The notes below the pieces were generated by a model, which made no database searches, was not told the DNA's origin, and saw only the letters and a program-made list of their open reading frames with translations. The position numbers and the translations under genes were made by a program. From CAZIRO01 sp964541595 (GTDB lineage: Bacteria; Acidobacteriota; HRBIN11), in contig CAZIRO010000012.1 of the NCBI GenBank assembly GCA_964541595.1, forward strand, positions 1 through 30,010: DNA of 30,010 bases, written 5' to 3'. Shown one piece after another: positions 8,243-16,054 of the stretch (its first letter is position 1; each line of letters opens with the position of its first letter).

Positions 8243-9229
8243 CTAACCCGTTGCCGATATGGAAGCATCATACAGGATGACGCGATTGCGTCCCCGGCGT
8301 TTCGCTTCATACAGGGCATAATCGGCGTACCGGATCAGGTCCCAGGAGGATGTGACCGGGGTTTCCGGAAATGTGGCGATCCCGGCACTGACCGTGACTG
8401 CAATGGCATGGTCCTGGTAGACGAACGGGCGTTGCTGCACCAGCATACGGACACGTTCGGCCAGGACAACTGCGCCCGCACTGTACGTATGCGGGAGGAC
8501 AACGAGGAATTCCTCGCCGCCGTACCGACCGGCAATATCGCCCTTGCGCAGGTTGTTCCGCAGAATCTCGGCGAACGTGCACAGGACGTGATCGCCGGCC
8601 TGATGACCGTACGTATCGTTGACATGTTTGAAATGGTCAAGATCGAACATGCAAACGCTCAACGGATAGTTGTACCGCACCGCATTGGCAAATTCGGTCT
8701 CATACTGCTCCAGAATGTATCGTCGATTGAACAGACCGGTCAGACTGTCCGTGGACGAGAGTTCCTGCAAAAGTCGATTCTGCTGCTCCAGCCGTTCGTT
8801 CTGCCGGATGAGGAACTCCTGCAACTTCTTCACTTTCAGATGCACCCGCACCCGCGCACGCAGTTCCAGCGGTTCGATCGGTTTGATGATGTAATCCTGC
8901 GCGCCCATTTCAAACACCCGGACTTTTAACTGCAAATTGTCCATCGCCGTCAGCATCAGCACCGGCGTCAGCAACGCCACGCCGCCCTTCGCCTGTCGCA
9001 TGTTTAAAAAGGTCAGTCCGTCATACCGGGGCATCACCATATCGCACAGTACGATATCCGGTCGGTATTCGAGCAGCAGACGAAACCCCTCCATACCGTC
9101 ACGGCCTTCATAGTAACGGGAAAAGATCCCGTCCGCGGCGAGAATCTCCTTGATCTGTTCTCGCTCCCTGTCGGAATCGTCAATGATCAGGATCGCGCAG
9201 TTCCTGAGTTCAACACCGGTGTCGGTCAT
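8243..9229 (-). CDS. response regulator with GGDEF diguanylate cyclase domain (PleD/WspR-like)
   Basis: The 328-residue protein has a receiver domain with IIDDSD, Asp63 in LCDMVMPRYDG and Lys116 in YIIKPIEP. A coiled-coil linker (about residues 118-158) is rich in Lys, Gln, Glu and Leu. The GGDEF domain starts at DSLTGLFNRR. The active site RYGGEEF is at residues 235-241 and the I-site RKGD (228-231) is five residues upstream, so the enzyme should be active and feedback-inhibited. Receiver phosphorylation normally drives dimerisation through such a coiled coil. It is encoded immediately upstream of the HD-GYP regulator and downstream of a threonine aldolase gene (gap 35 bases). Confidence 0.9.
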   Translation of the reverse strand: MTDTGVELRNCAILIIDDSDREREQIKEILAADGIFSRYYEGRDGMEGFRLLLEYRPDIVLCDMVMPRYDGLTFLNMRQAKGGVALLTPVLMLTAMDNLQLKVRVFEMGAQDYIIKPIEPLELRARVRVHLKVKKLQEFLIRQNERLEQQNRLLQELSSTDSLTGLFNRRYILEQYETEFANAVRYNYPLSVCMFDLDHFKHVNDTYGHQAGDHVLCTFAEILRNNLRKGDIAGRYGGEEFLVVLPHTYSAGAVVLAERVRMLVQQRPFVYQDHAIAVTVSAGIATFPETPVTSSWDLIRYADYALYEAKRRGRNRVILYDASISATG

Positions 9230-9264
9230 GGGTACGATGCGTCAAATGTTGGAGTTTTGGGTGA

Positions 9265-10326
9265 TCAACCGGATTGTGCGATCGTTGAAGATCGTGGTGA
9301 CTCGCGTAAAATCCGCCGTACCGTCTGAATAACGTAATCGACGTCCGCATCCGTAATGTGGTAGTGCGTGACCATCCGGATCGTGTCGTTGGCCACAGCC
9401 AGTGCAAGGATACCGGCCTCTTTCAACGCTGCACACAGCGCGGGGGCGGTCCATGTTCCGGTCGTGCGCACCATGACGATATTCGTCTGCACGCTGCGCA
9501 AATCGACTGCCAGTCCCTCCATTTCCGCAAACGCCTCGGCCAATCGGCGAGCACGGCGGTGGTCGTCCGCCAGCCGGTGGACCATCATGTCCAGGGCGAT
9601 CAAACCGGCCGCGGCGAGAATGCCCACCTGACGCATGCCACCACCGAGCATTTTGCGTACCCTGCGGGCTTCTTCGATGAAATCTGCGGGTCCGCACAGT
9701 ATTGACCCCACCGGACAGGCCAGTCCTTTGGAGAGGGAAAACATGACAGAGTCACAGTACCGGGTGATCTCCCGAACCTCTACATCGAGTGCCACGGCTG
9801 CATTGAATACGCGCGCGCCGTCCATATGTACTGGCAACTGCTGTTCGCGGCAGAACCGATAAATCGCGGCGAGATCGGCCAACGGAAAGACCGTCCCGCC
9901 GGCCATATTGTGGGTGTTCTCCACCGTCACGAGGCCCGTACGCATGAGATAATCCCGGGGCGGATACAGACGTGCGCGGACGTCTTCCACGGTGAAGTGG
10001 CCGTGTGCAGTGGGAATCGGATTCGGGACCAGCCCGGAAATCACGGCGAGGGCGCCCATTTCAAAATGCAGGATATGGCTGCGTGCTTCCAGAATGATCG
10101 CCATCCCCGGTCGGGTCCAGGTTTTCAATGCTGCCTGATTCGCCATTGTACCCGAGGGAAAGAACAGTGCTGCCTCTTTCCCCGTTAACTCGGCGCTGCG
10201 CTCCTCGAGGCGCCGCACCGTCGGGTCCTCACGGTATACGTCATCACCGACTGCCGCGCGACTCATCGCCTGTCGCATTTCCGGAGTCGGTCGTGTGACC
10301 GTGTCGCTGCGCAGGTCGACGCGCAC
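9265..10326 (-). CDS. ltaE: low-specificity L-threonine aldolase (GLY1/LtaE family)
   Basis: This PLP enzyme splits L-threonine or L-allo-threonine into glycine and acetaldehyde. It has 353 residues. The N-terminus is VRVDLRSDTVTRPTPEM, the family signature. Cofactor contacts include FFPSGTMANQ and HMDGARVFNA. The Schiff-base lysine lies in FSLSKGLACPVGS. The GTG at 10326 has GGAGG six bases upstream and gives the exact family start. The frame is open for 65 more codons, but that stretch crosses a heptamer repeat array and is not coding. It lies between proS upstream and the c-di-GMP regulators downstream, with no obvious functional link to either. Confidence 0.92.
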   Translation of the reverse strand: MRVDLRSDTVTRPTPEMRQAMSRAAVGDDVYREDPTVRRLEERSAELTGKEAALFFPSGTMANQAALKTWTRPGMAIILEARSHILHFEMGALAVISGLVPNPIPTAHGHFTVEDVRARLYPPRDYLMRTGLVTVENTHNMAGGTVFPLADLAAIYRFCREQQLPVHMDGARVFNAAVALDVEVREITRYCDSVMFSLSKGLACPVGSILCGPADFIEEARRVRKMLGGGMRQVGILAAAGLIALDMMVHRLADDHRRARRLAEAFAEMEGLAVDLRSVQTNIVMVRTTGTWTAPALCAALKEAGILALAVANDTIRMVTHYHITDADVDYVIQTVRRILRESPRSSTIAQSG

Positions 10327-10340
10327 GATGCATCCTCCAG

Positions 10341-10396
10341 GGGTGGCGGGTGTTGGGTCCCGGGTGTCGGTATCAGGTGTCCGGTATCGGGTGTCG
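10341..10396 (+). repeat. heptanucleotide repeat array, copy 1
   Basis: About eight imperfect 7-bp units of consensus GGTSTCR are seen: GGTGGCG, GGTGTTG, GGTCCCG, GGTGTCG, a 6-bp unit GTATCA, GGTGTCC, GGTATCG, GGTGTCG. The array occupies the leader of the threonine aldolase gene. The rest of the gap to 10578 holds only degenerate similarity (ACATCTGATATCTGTCCCC near 10551) and no gene that I can support. Confidence 0.75.
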
Positions 10397-10578
10397 AAAA
10401 TTGCGGGCCACATGCACACAATCGTGGTTCCTGCCACGCTGCGGGCGCCACACGATACGTTCGTCGTTCCGGGTAGAGACTCCCATCTCGTGTTCGCACA
10501 GGTGTCTGACATTTCGGTCAATGCACTTGCTCGCCACCCGACATCTGATATCTGTCCCCCTGAGATCAGGGACCCGAT

Positions 10579-12009
10579 TCAATACGCACGGGCCACGACC
10601 ACCCGGTACTGGGCGGGCTGCCCACATACGATGCATGGCCCGGGATCCGGGGACGCATGCAACGGACGGCACCGGACAGTGGCCTTTGTATCTTCCTTGA
10701 TCCGGGCCTCACACGCCGCCTGTCCGCACCAGCGCAAATGATAAAATCCACCTCTCGTTTCAATATGCTGACAAAATTCTCCATAATCGTCAAGGAGAAA
10801 CGTGTTGGCTTCCAGAAAACCACGCGCGCGTGTGTACAGTGCACGCTGGATGCGGGCGAGTTCCTGCACCACATGGTCGATCACACGGTCAAAGGCAATC
10901 GGTGTCCTGGACTCCCCGCGCGGGACCACGATCACCTGATGGCGCTCGAGATCGCGCGGACCGATCTCGATCCGTAGCGGCACACCCCGGAGTTCCCAGT
11001 CATTGAACTTAAATCCGGGTGTGACGTGATCCCGTGTATCGACGTGGACACGGACCTGGCGGTCACGCAACGCATCAACCAGCGTACGGACTTTTTCCAT
11101 GATGGCCGTCAACTCCGTATCGTCTTTCCAGATGGGCACAATGACGACCTGGTACGGAGCGATACGCGGTGGGAGGAACAGTCCGTGATCGTCCCCGTGC
11201 ACCATCACGATGGCACCGACCAGACGCGTGGATACTCCCCAGGACGTCTGCCAGACGTACTTCCATTCGCCGTCACGGTCCTGGAACCGAACATTGAACA
11301 CCCTGGCAAAATTCTGTCCCAGGTTGTGCGATGTTCCGGCCTGCAGCGCACGTTTATCTCCCATCATGGCTTCAACGGTATACGTGCGCAATGCACCGGC
11401 GAACTTTTCGGCCTCGGACTTGACACCGGCGATCACGGGAATGGCGAGATCTTCTTCCATAAACCGCCGATACATGTCCAGCACCCGGAGCGTTTCCTCT
11501 TCGGCTTCCTCGTAAGTTGCATGTGCGGTATGACCCTCCTGCCAGAGAAATTCTGTCGTCCGGAGGAACAATCGCGTACGCATTTCCCAGCGCACCACAT
11601 TGGCCCACTGGTTGATCAGAATGGGCAGATCCCGGTAAGAACGGATCCACTTTGCATACATGGCATAGATGATCGTTTCCGAAGTCGGCCGTACGACCAG
11701 CGGTTCTTCCAGTTCGCGTTGCCCCGCGCGGGTAACCACCGCAACTTCCGGCGCAAAACCCTCCACGTGTTCCTTTTCTTTCTGCAAAAACGACCATGGA
11801 ATGAATAACGGAAAATACGCGTTCATATGGCCGAGCGCCTTGATATACCCGTCCAGAATGCGCTGCATGTGCTCCCAGATCGCAAATCCGTACGGCCGAA
11901 TGACCATACACCCTTTGACCGGCGCATAATCCGCAAGTTCCGCCTTGAGAATAACGTCCGTATACCATTCCGAAAAGTTGACCGATTTGGGTGTGATGAA
12001 TTCCGGCAT
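10579..12009 (-). CDS. proS: prolyl-tRNA synthetase, archaeal/eukaryotic-like (type 3) form
   Basis: The enzyme charges tRNA-Pro with proline. At 476 residues it lacks the editing insertion (INS) of the long bacterial form and instead has a C-terminal zinc-type domain, as in archaeal and eukaryotic ProRS. Class II motif 2 is RWEMRTRLFLRTTEFLWQEGHTAH; VRPTSETIIY contributes to ATP and proline binding. Motif 3 lies around GVSTRLVGAIVMVHGDDHGL. The anticodon-binding domain starts near APYQVVIVPI, and the tail carries Cys in EFCQH, WCGQAACE, RCRP and CIVCGQ. Only some bacterial groups use this form. A small zinc ribbon gene and lptE lie directly upstream on the same strand. Confidence 0.95.
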   Translation of the reverse strand: MPEFITPKSVNFSEWYTDVILKAELADYAPVKGCMVIRPYGFAIWEHMQRILDGYIKALGHMNAYFPLFIPWSFLQKEKEHVEGFAPEVAVVTRAGQRELEEPLVVRPTSETIIYAMYAKWIRSYRDLPILINQWANVVRWEMRTRLFLRTTEFLWQEGHTAHATYEEAEEETLRVLDMYRRFMEEDLAIPVIAGVKSEAEKFAGALRTYTVEAMMGDKRALQAGTSHNLGQNFARVFNVRFQDRDGEWKYVWQTSWGVSTRLVGAIVMVHGDDHGLFLPPRIAPYQVVIVPIWKDDTELTAIMEKVRTLVDALRDRQVRVHVDTRDHVTPGFKFNDWELRGVPLRIEIGPRDLERHQVIVVPRGESRTPIAFDRVIDHVVQELARIQRALYTRARGFLEANTFLLDDYGEFCQHIETRGGFYHLRWCGQAACEARIKEDTKATVRCRPLHASPDPGPCIVCGQPAQYRVVVARAY

Positions 12010-12117
12010 GGTACTATCTCCCTACGGTCAGGATGCGCCCCCGCCGAATACTACCGGTATGGCGATCATGACGGCAACTGCGCACTCGACGCGCAGCTCG
12101 CGCGCACCGATTCCCTG

Positions 12118-12282
12118 CTACACTTCCAGTTCCCACTCGATATCCTCTTCACCGCACACCCAGCAATAATCGAAGACGTCTCCGACGTCGAAATACCGGT
12201 AGGCACCGCAATTGCCGCAGATGTAGTTTCCGCTGCGCGTACACTGTTCACCGACAACCCCGATGACCACATCCCCTTCCAT
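12118..12282 (-). CDS. small zinc-ribbon protein (54 aa)
   Basis: This is a short gene with a strong ribosome site (GGAGGGAGGT, five bases before the ATG). The 54-residue product has two CxxC knuckles: YICGNCG (Cys22, Cys25) and YCWVCGEED (Cys40, Cys43). They are separated by an aromatic/acidic loop, and the C-terminus is acidic. The arrangement is that of a rubredoxin-like or zinc-ribbon fold; a single zinc or iron is likely bound. No catalytic residues are visible. It sits between lptE (gap 37) and proS (gap 108) on the same strand. I do not recognise a named family, so the role is unknown. Confidence 0.7.
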   Translation of the reverse strand: MEGDVVIGVVGEQCTRSGNYICGNCGAYRYFDVGDVFDYCWVCGEEDIEWELEV

Positions 12283-12319
12283 GTTACCTCCCTCTCCGGA
12301 ACACACCCCGGGCCGCTGT

Positions 12320-12859
12320 TTAAAACGCTTCCAGCACGGCACTGACCAGGGCCTGGGCGAAGTCGTCCCCGATCCGTCGAACCGCCTCCAGTTCCAGGTT
12401 CTCATATTGTATGGGGGTACCCGGGTCGACTTCAAACTGGGTCCGAAACGTCCAGCGCGGATGCGCGAAGAGTACGGAACGACCCTGCGTGCGTATCAAC
12501 TGGACACGCAACACGATCAGCACCTGATACGACCGGGCTTCACTGCTCTGGGTCCATCCTACCGGTGTGACGTTAAACTGCAGCACCCGCGTGGTCAATA
12601 CGGCATCGGCCGCGGCGGGTGCGTTCACAATCTGCCGGCGCGTACGTTGCACAAACGCATCCGTAATGTGCTGGGTCAGGATCTGCTGGATTTCGGACCG
12701 GGGAAAATCCCCCTCCACGGGGGGGATCGCAATGGTGCGCACGTCCTCTGTGAGGATACCCGCACCGTGGCCCTTCAGATGATAGCCGCAGCCACCCACC
12801 AATCCGAGCAGAGCCAGGATCCAGCCCCAATTACGCACCTTCGGACGATTTCCGGGCAT
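12320..12859 (-). CDS. lptE: LptE-like LPS-assembly lipoprotein
   Basis: The product has about 179 residues, with a lipoprotein signal peptide ending in the lipobox LVGGCGYHLKG (Cys24). The C-G-Y-H start of the mature chain and the following 'IAIPPVEG' strand are characteristic of LptE/RlpB. LptE plugs LptD in the outer membrane and helps place lipopolysaccharide in the outer leaflet. The alternating strand pattern continues through YQVLIVLRVQL to the C-terminal helix. The start is taken as the ATG at 12859, which overlaps the CheY-like gene by 29 bases; a TTG at 12874 is an alternative. Neither has a strong ribosome site, suggesting coupling to the upstream gene. The family is divergent, hence moderate confidence. 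Confidence 0.72.
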   Translation of the reverse strand: MPGNRPKVRNWGWILALLGLVGGCGYHLKGHGAGILTEDVRTIAIPPVEGDFPRSEIQQILTQHITDAFVQRTRRQIVNAPAAADAVLTTRVLQFNVTPVGWTQSSEARSYQVLIVLRVQLIRTQGRSVLFAHPRWTFRTQFEVDPGTPIQYENLELEAVRRIGDDFAQALVSAVLEAF

Positions 12860-13226
12860 TGAGCAACTGTTCAATGGTTTGAATCAGGGTGGACGCATGT
12901 ACCGGCTTGGCGATATAGGCATCTGCACCGAGCGCCAGCGCACGTTTGCGATCTTCCTCGGCACCCTCGGTGGTGACGATCACAATCGGCACGTCCTGGT
13001 ATTCCGGACTCTGACGCAATACGCTGATCAGTTTCAATCCGTCCATGACCGGCATATTGATGTCCACGATCAGCAGATCGGCCTTTTCCTGGTTCAGTTT
13101 TTTCAGGGCCTCCACACCGTCACCGGCCTCGAGGATACGCGCGCCTTTGAACCGCTTCAACGTAAACGCGAGCAATTGCCGCATTGTCGGAGAGTCTTCC
13201 ACGATCATGAACGTCAGCGTTTTCAT
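12831..13226 (-). CDS. single-domain CheY-like response regulator
   Basis: The 131-residue stand-alone receiver has all switch residues: the acid pocket VEDS (Asp11), phospho-acceptor Asp55 in LIVDINMPVMDG, Thr85-Thr86 in IVTTEG and Lys107 in YIAKPVH. No output domain follows. The ATG at 13226 is preceded by AAAGGGGTGG; a longer frame (to 13250) lies inside the GAF gene's stop. It starts 20 bases after the GAF/coiled-coil gene, so both are surely co-expressed and may act together, for example in motility or polarity control (inference). No histidine kinase is adjacent. Confidence 0.88.
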   Translation of the reverse strand: MKTLTFMIVEDSPTMRQLLAFTLKRFKGARILEAGDGVEALKKLNQEKADLLIVDINMPVMDGLKLISVLRQSPEYQDVPIVIVTTEGAEEDRKRALALGADAYIAKPVHASTLIQTIEQLLNARKSSEGA

Positions 13227-13246
13227 GGACCACCCCTTTCGACGGC

Positions 13247-14158
13247 TCATTTCGATGGCGGTGGCGTGGTCAACAGTTCCAGGAAACTCTGAAGGGTCAT
13301 CAACTTCCGCTCGGATTGCGTGTACAACCGGGCACTGAAAATCGCCGTCGCCGCGTGACCGGCCAGCAAACTGAAGAGTTCATGGTCGAGCGCCGAGAAA
13401 CTGTCTTTCTGAATGAACAACCGGTAGATGGCAATCACGCCGATGACCCGTTCTTTGATCTTCAGCGGGATACACGCGAGCGGATGCAGATAGTCGATCG
13501 GGGCGTCCGGACGCACGGCCTGATTGATATAATACGGTTCACCGGTGCGTGCAACGCGACCGAGGATGCCCGCTTCGAGGCTGACTTTCATTCCGACGAC
13601 TTCGTCCATCTCTTCATGGGCCACGAGGTGCAGGTGATTGTCCTTCTCGTCGAGCAGGAAGATCCCGAACATCTCAGCGCCGATCAGGTTGATGATGATT
13701 TCCTTGACAATGCGCAGGACTTCCTGGAAATCCAGCGTGGAATGCAACTGATAACTGGCCACATACAGATTGGCCAGATTGTTGTTCTGCTCCTCGATCT
13801 CTGCATACCGCAATGCGAAATCCTTATTCTCGGCCTCGATCTCCCGATACCGGGCTTCCAGAAACTGATTCTCCCGTTCAAGTTCGGCCACCCGTTTGCG
13901 CAGGTATTCGACTTCTTTCTGCAGCCGTTCGATCATCGGCGCGGACGGCTGGCGGCTCTGTAACAGCGCGATCTGATAGCGCAGCCGTTCGTTTTCCTTC
14001 AGCAGGTCTTCAACGAACTGCCGGGTCTGGTTGAAGATCTGGGAGAACTCCTGACTCCGACGAAACAGGTTTTCATCCACATGGTGGGATTTCTTTTTCT
14101 CATTGTCCGGAAGGTGTTCCATCTCCGGGCCGCCATTGGGTGGTTTCCGCTCGGTCAT
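13247..14158 (-). CDS. coiled-coil plus GAF domain protein
   Basis: The product has 303 residues. After a polar N-terminus comes a long coiled coil (about residues 45-130) with heptad Leu/Ile and many Glu, Arg and Gln. A GAF domain (about 145-280) follows, with LRIVKEIIINLIGAEMFGIFLLDE, GILGRVARTGEPYYIN and PLKIKERVIGVIAIYRL. GAF domains bind small ligands or mediate protein contacts. No kinase, cyclase or DNA-binding domain is attached, so the output must come through a partner, most simply the CheY-like protein encoded next. The start ATG has GGGGAG upstream and a good promoter at 14194-14221. The N-terminal Lys/His-rich segment has no recognisable fold. Confidence 0.8.
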   Translation of the reverse strand: MTERKPPNGGPEMEHLPDNEKKKSHHVDENLFRRSQEFSQIFNQTRQFVEDLLKENERLRYQIALLQSRQPSAPMIERLQKEVEYLRKRVAELERENQFLEARYREIEAENKDFALRYAEIEEQNNNLANLYVASYQLHSTLDFQEVLRIVKEIIINLIGAEMFGIFLLDEKDNHLHLVAHEEMDEVVGMKVSLEAGILGRVARTGEPYYINQAVRPDAPIDYLHPLACIPLKIKERVIGVIAIYRLFIQKDSFSALDHELFSLLAGHAATAIFSARLYTQSERKLMTLQSFLELLTTPPPSK

Positions 14159-14193
14159 ACTCCCCTCGACACGTGGGATTCCCGTTTCGCTTT

Positions 14194-14221
14194 ATTATAA
14201 AAGACCGAATCGATTTGCCAA
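14194..14221 (-). promoter_or_regulatory. sigma-70-type promoter for the GAF-CheY-lptE run
   Basis: On the minus strand this reads TTGGCA-N16-TATAAT, a near-consensus promoter. Transcription would start near 14187, giving a short leader before the ATG at 14158. A heptamer array lies just upstream of the -35 element. Confidence 0.65.
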
Positions 14222-14233
14222 GTGGACGCGATC

Positions 14234-14268
14234 GGTGGCAGGTCCCAGGTCTCAGGTGTCGGGTGTCA
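14234..14268 (+). repeat. heptanucleotide repeat array, copy 2
   Basis: Five 7-bp units are seen: GGTGGCA, GGTCCCA, GGTCTCA, GGTGTCG, GGTGTCA. GGCAGGTCCCAGGTCTCAGG is identical in copy 3 at 17604-17623. It lies 13 bp upstream of the promoter of the GAF operon. The remaining stretch to 14369 shows no gene. Confidence 0.75.
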
Positions 14269-14369
14269 GCGCATCCTGGATGACGGTATCCCGCGGGGTT
14301 CATTGGAACACGCTGTGCCTGCGGGACCACATGGACCGTGCCGACCCTGCAGCCGTATTCCCGGGTGCT

Positions 14370-15287
14370 TTAACGGTGTTCTTCCTCCAGACGCATCATC
14401 CAGAGTGCCAGTATGGCACCGAGCAATCCCAGACAGAGCCCGATCCCGGTCATCCAGAGCGGAATCCCCGGGTACAACATCAACTGTGGGTTGACCACCC
14501 AGAACCGCTGCAAAAACCGGCGAACGTACCATACGATACCGTGAAACCCCACCCACCAGAGGACCACGGCGAACACACTGCCGACGCATCCCAGCAGGAT
14601 TCCCTCGATGTAAAACGGCAGACGTACATGCCAGGGATGCGCACCGAGCAATCGGAGGATCTGGACCTCCTCCCGGCGGGCGAAAAAACTCAAACGAATG
14701 ACGTTGGCCACGGTAAACAGTCCCATGACCGTCAGAATACTGGCGAGCACCATGCCGCCCCACTGCACAATGCGATAGATATGCGTCAATCGTTCCACCC
14801 ACCAGCGTTCGTAATCCACGTCCAGTACACCCGCCATGCGGCGCAACGTATCGGCCAGCGCATCGGCGTCCTGCGGTGTGACCCGTCGGGGATGTAAACG
14901 CACCTCATAATGGGGAGGAATCGGGTGGACCTCCAGGCTGCGAATGATCGGTGCCATTTCGGGAAACAGTTCCGTGAACCGTTGGCGTGCGGCATCGGCA
15001 TCGAGAAACGTCCAGTCAGCAACGAGCGGACTGTGGTGCAAAAACCGTTCCAGGTCCCGATGCTGTTCCGGTGTGATGTCGGTCGTCAGGTACACATACA
15101 TGACCAGGCTGGACCGGTACGGCATGATCCATGCCCGGACCCAGTGATGCACCTGCAGCCAGCTGCCGATCATCCACAGCACAGCCATGATGATCGAAGA
15201 CGATACCCAGGTCGTTACCCGATTGCGCCGGAGATTCATCCATCCGAATTGCAAAATGGCGAGTGTGGTGTAAACGTACCGCATCAT
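14370..15287 (-). CDS. ftsX: FtsX-like cell-division ABC permease
   Basis: The 305-residue membrane protein has one N-terminal helix (after LRRNRVTTWVSSSIIM), a large periplasmic domain (about 55-175) and three C-terminal helices. That is the FtsX topology. In the periplasmic part, LSNPLVxxW-like and 'YEVRLHP' segments match the family. The conserved cytoplasmic loop FFARREEVQILRLLGAHPWHVRLPF precedes the third helix. FtsX with FtsE transmits a signal that activates peptidoglycan hydrolases at the septum. The start at 15287 overlaps the ftsE stop as ATGA; an ATG at 15293 is also possible. No terminator is visible after it. Confidence 0.88.
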   Translation of the reverse strand: MMRYVYTTLAILQFGWMNLRRNRVTTWVSSSIIMAVLWMIGSWLQVHHWVRAWIMPYRSSLVMYVYLTTDITPEQHRDLERFLHHSPLVADWTFLDADAARQRFTELFPEMAPIIRSLEVHPIPPHYEVRLHPRRVTPQDADALADTLRRMAGVLDVDYERWWVERLTHIYRIVQWGGMVLASILTVMGLFTVANVIRLSFFARREEVQILRLLGAHPWHVRLPFYIEGILLGCVGSVFAVVLWWVGFHGIVWYVRRFLQRFWVVNPQLMLYPGIPLWMTGIGLCLGLLGAILALWMMRLEEEHR

Positions 15288-16012
15288 TGCCATTCACCGG
15301 AGACGAGTGCCGGATGAATGGGGCGTTCATCGACAAGGTGAATGGTCTCACGCTCGATGGCGAGGACCTTTCCGCCGACGAGATCGATCAACCGGTCATC
15401 GTGCGTCGCCACGATGACCGTGGTGCCCCCCATGTTGATCCGGACAAAGAGCCGCATGATCTCGACAGACATCTCGGGGTCCAGATTCCCGGTCGGCTCG
15501 TCCGCCAGCAGGATCCGGGGACGGTGGATGATCGCACGCGCGATAGCAACGCGCTGCTGCTCGCCTCCGGACAGTGCCGGGGGATAACTGCGCCAGTATC
15601 CGCTCAACCCCACCCAGTGCAGCGTCCGGATCGCCTGGCGCCGCTGTTCCTGCGGCGGCACACCGAGCAAACGCAGAAGGAGCGTGACGTTTTCCAGCAC
15701 CGTGTATGAAGGAATCAATCGGAAATCCTGGAAGACAAACCCCATCTGACGACGCAATCGAAACAGCCGATGCTCCGGTAACGTACGCAGGTTCTGCCCG
15801 AAAATGAGGATCTGTCCCTCGACCGGTGTGATTTCTCGCAGGAGCAATCGCAGAAATGTCGTCTTGCCCGCTCCACTCGGTCCGGTAAGAAACACGAACT
15901 CACCCGCAGCGATCGTGAGATTGACGTCGCGAAACAGCCATCGCCGGCGATCGTAGGTATGGCCGAGTTGAAACGTCTGAATGATCGGGCGTTCGCTCAC
16001 GGACGTACCCAT
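15284..16012 (-). CDS. ftsE: FtsE cell-division ABC ATPase
   Basis: This 242-residue ATPase has Walker A GPSGAGKTT, Q-loop FVFQDFRLIPSYTVLENV, the ABC signature LSGGEQQRVAIARA, Walker B ILLADEPTGNLD and H-loop ATHDDRLID. These, together with the coupled ftsX gene, identify FtsE. Length and the 'GNLDP' D-loop fit FtsE rather than MacB or LolD, although those relatives are similar. It starts 42 bases after gatB ends on the same strand, so gatB-ftsE-ftsX probably form one transcript. No ribosome site is obvious before the ATG at 16012. Confidence 0.9.
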   Translation of the reverse strand: MGTSVSERPIIQTFQLGHTYDRRRWLFRDVNLTIAAGEFVFLTGPSGAGKTTFLRLLLREITPVEGQILIFGQNLRTLPEHRLFRLRRQMGFVFQDFRLIPSYTVLENVTLLLRLLGVPPQEQRRQAIRTLHWVGLSGYWRSYPPALSGGEQQRVAIARAIIHRPRILLADEPTGNLDPEMSVEIMRLFVRINMGGTTVIVATHDDRLIDLVGGKVLAIERETIHLVDERPIHPALVSGEWQ

Positions 16013-16054
16013 CGCGCGGACTGTCGGGTCGCTCGGACGGTTGCGGCCGGACGA

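Noticed and set aside
15284..16012. FtsE as the ATPase of the iron-operon permeases
   Set aside because: It is coupled to ftsX and more than 7 kb away on the other strand; the assignment to FtsX is simpler.
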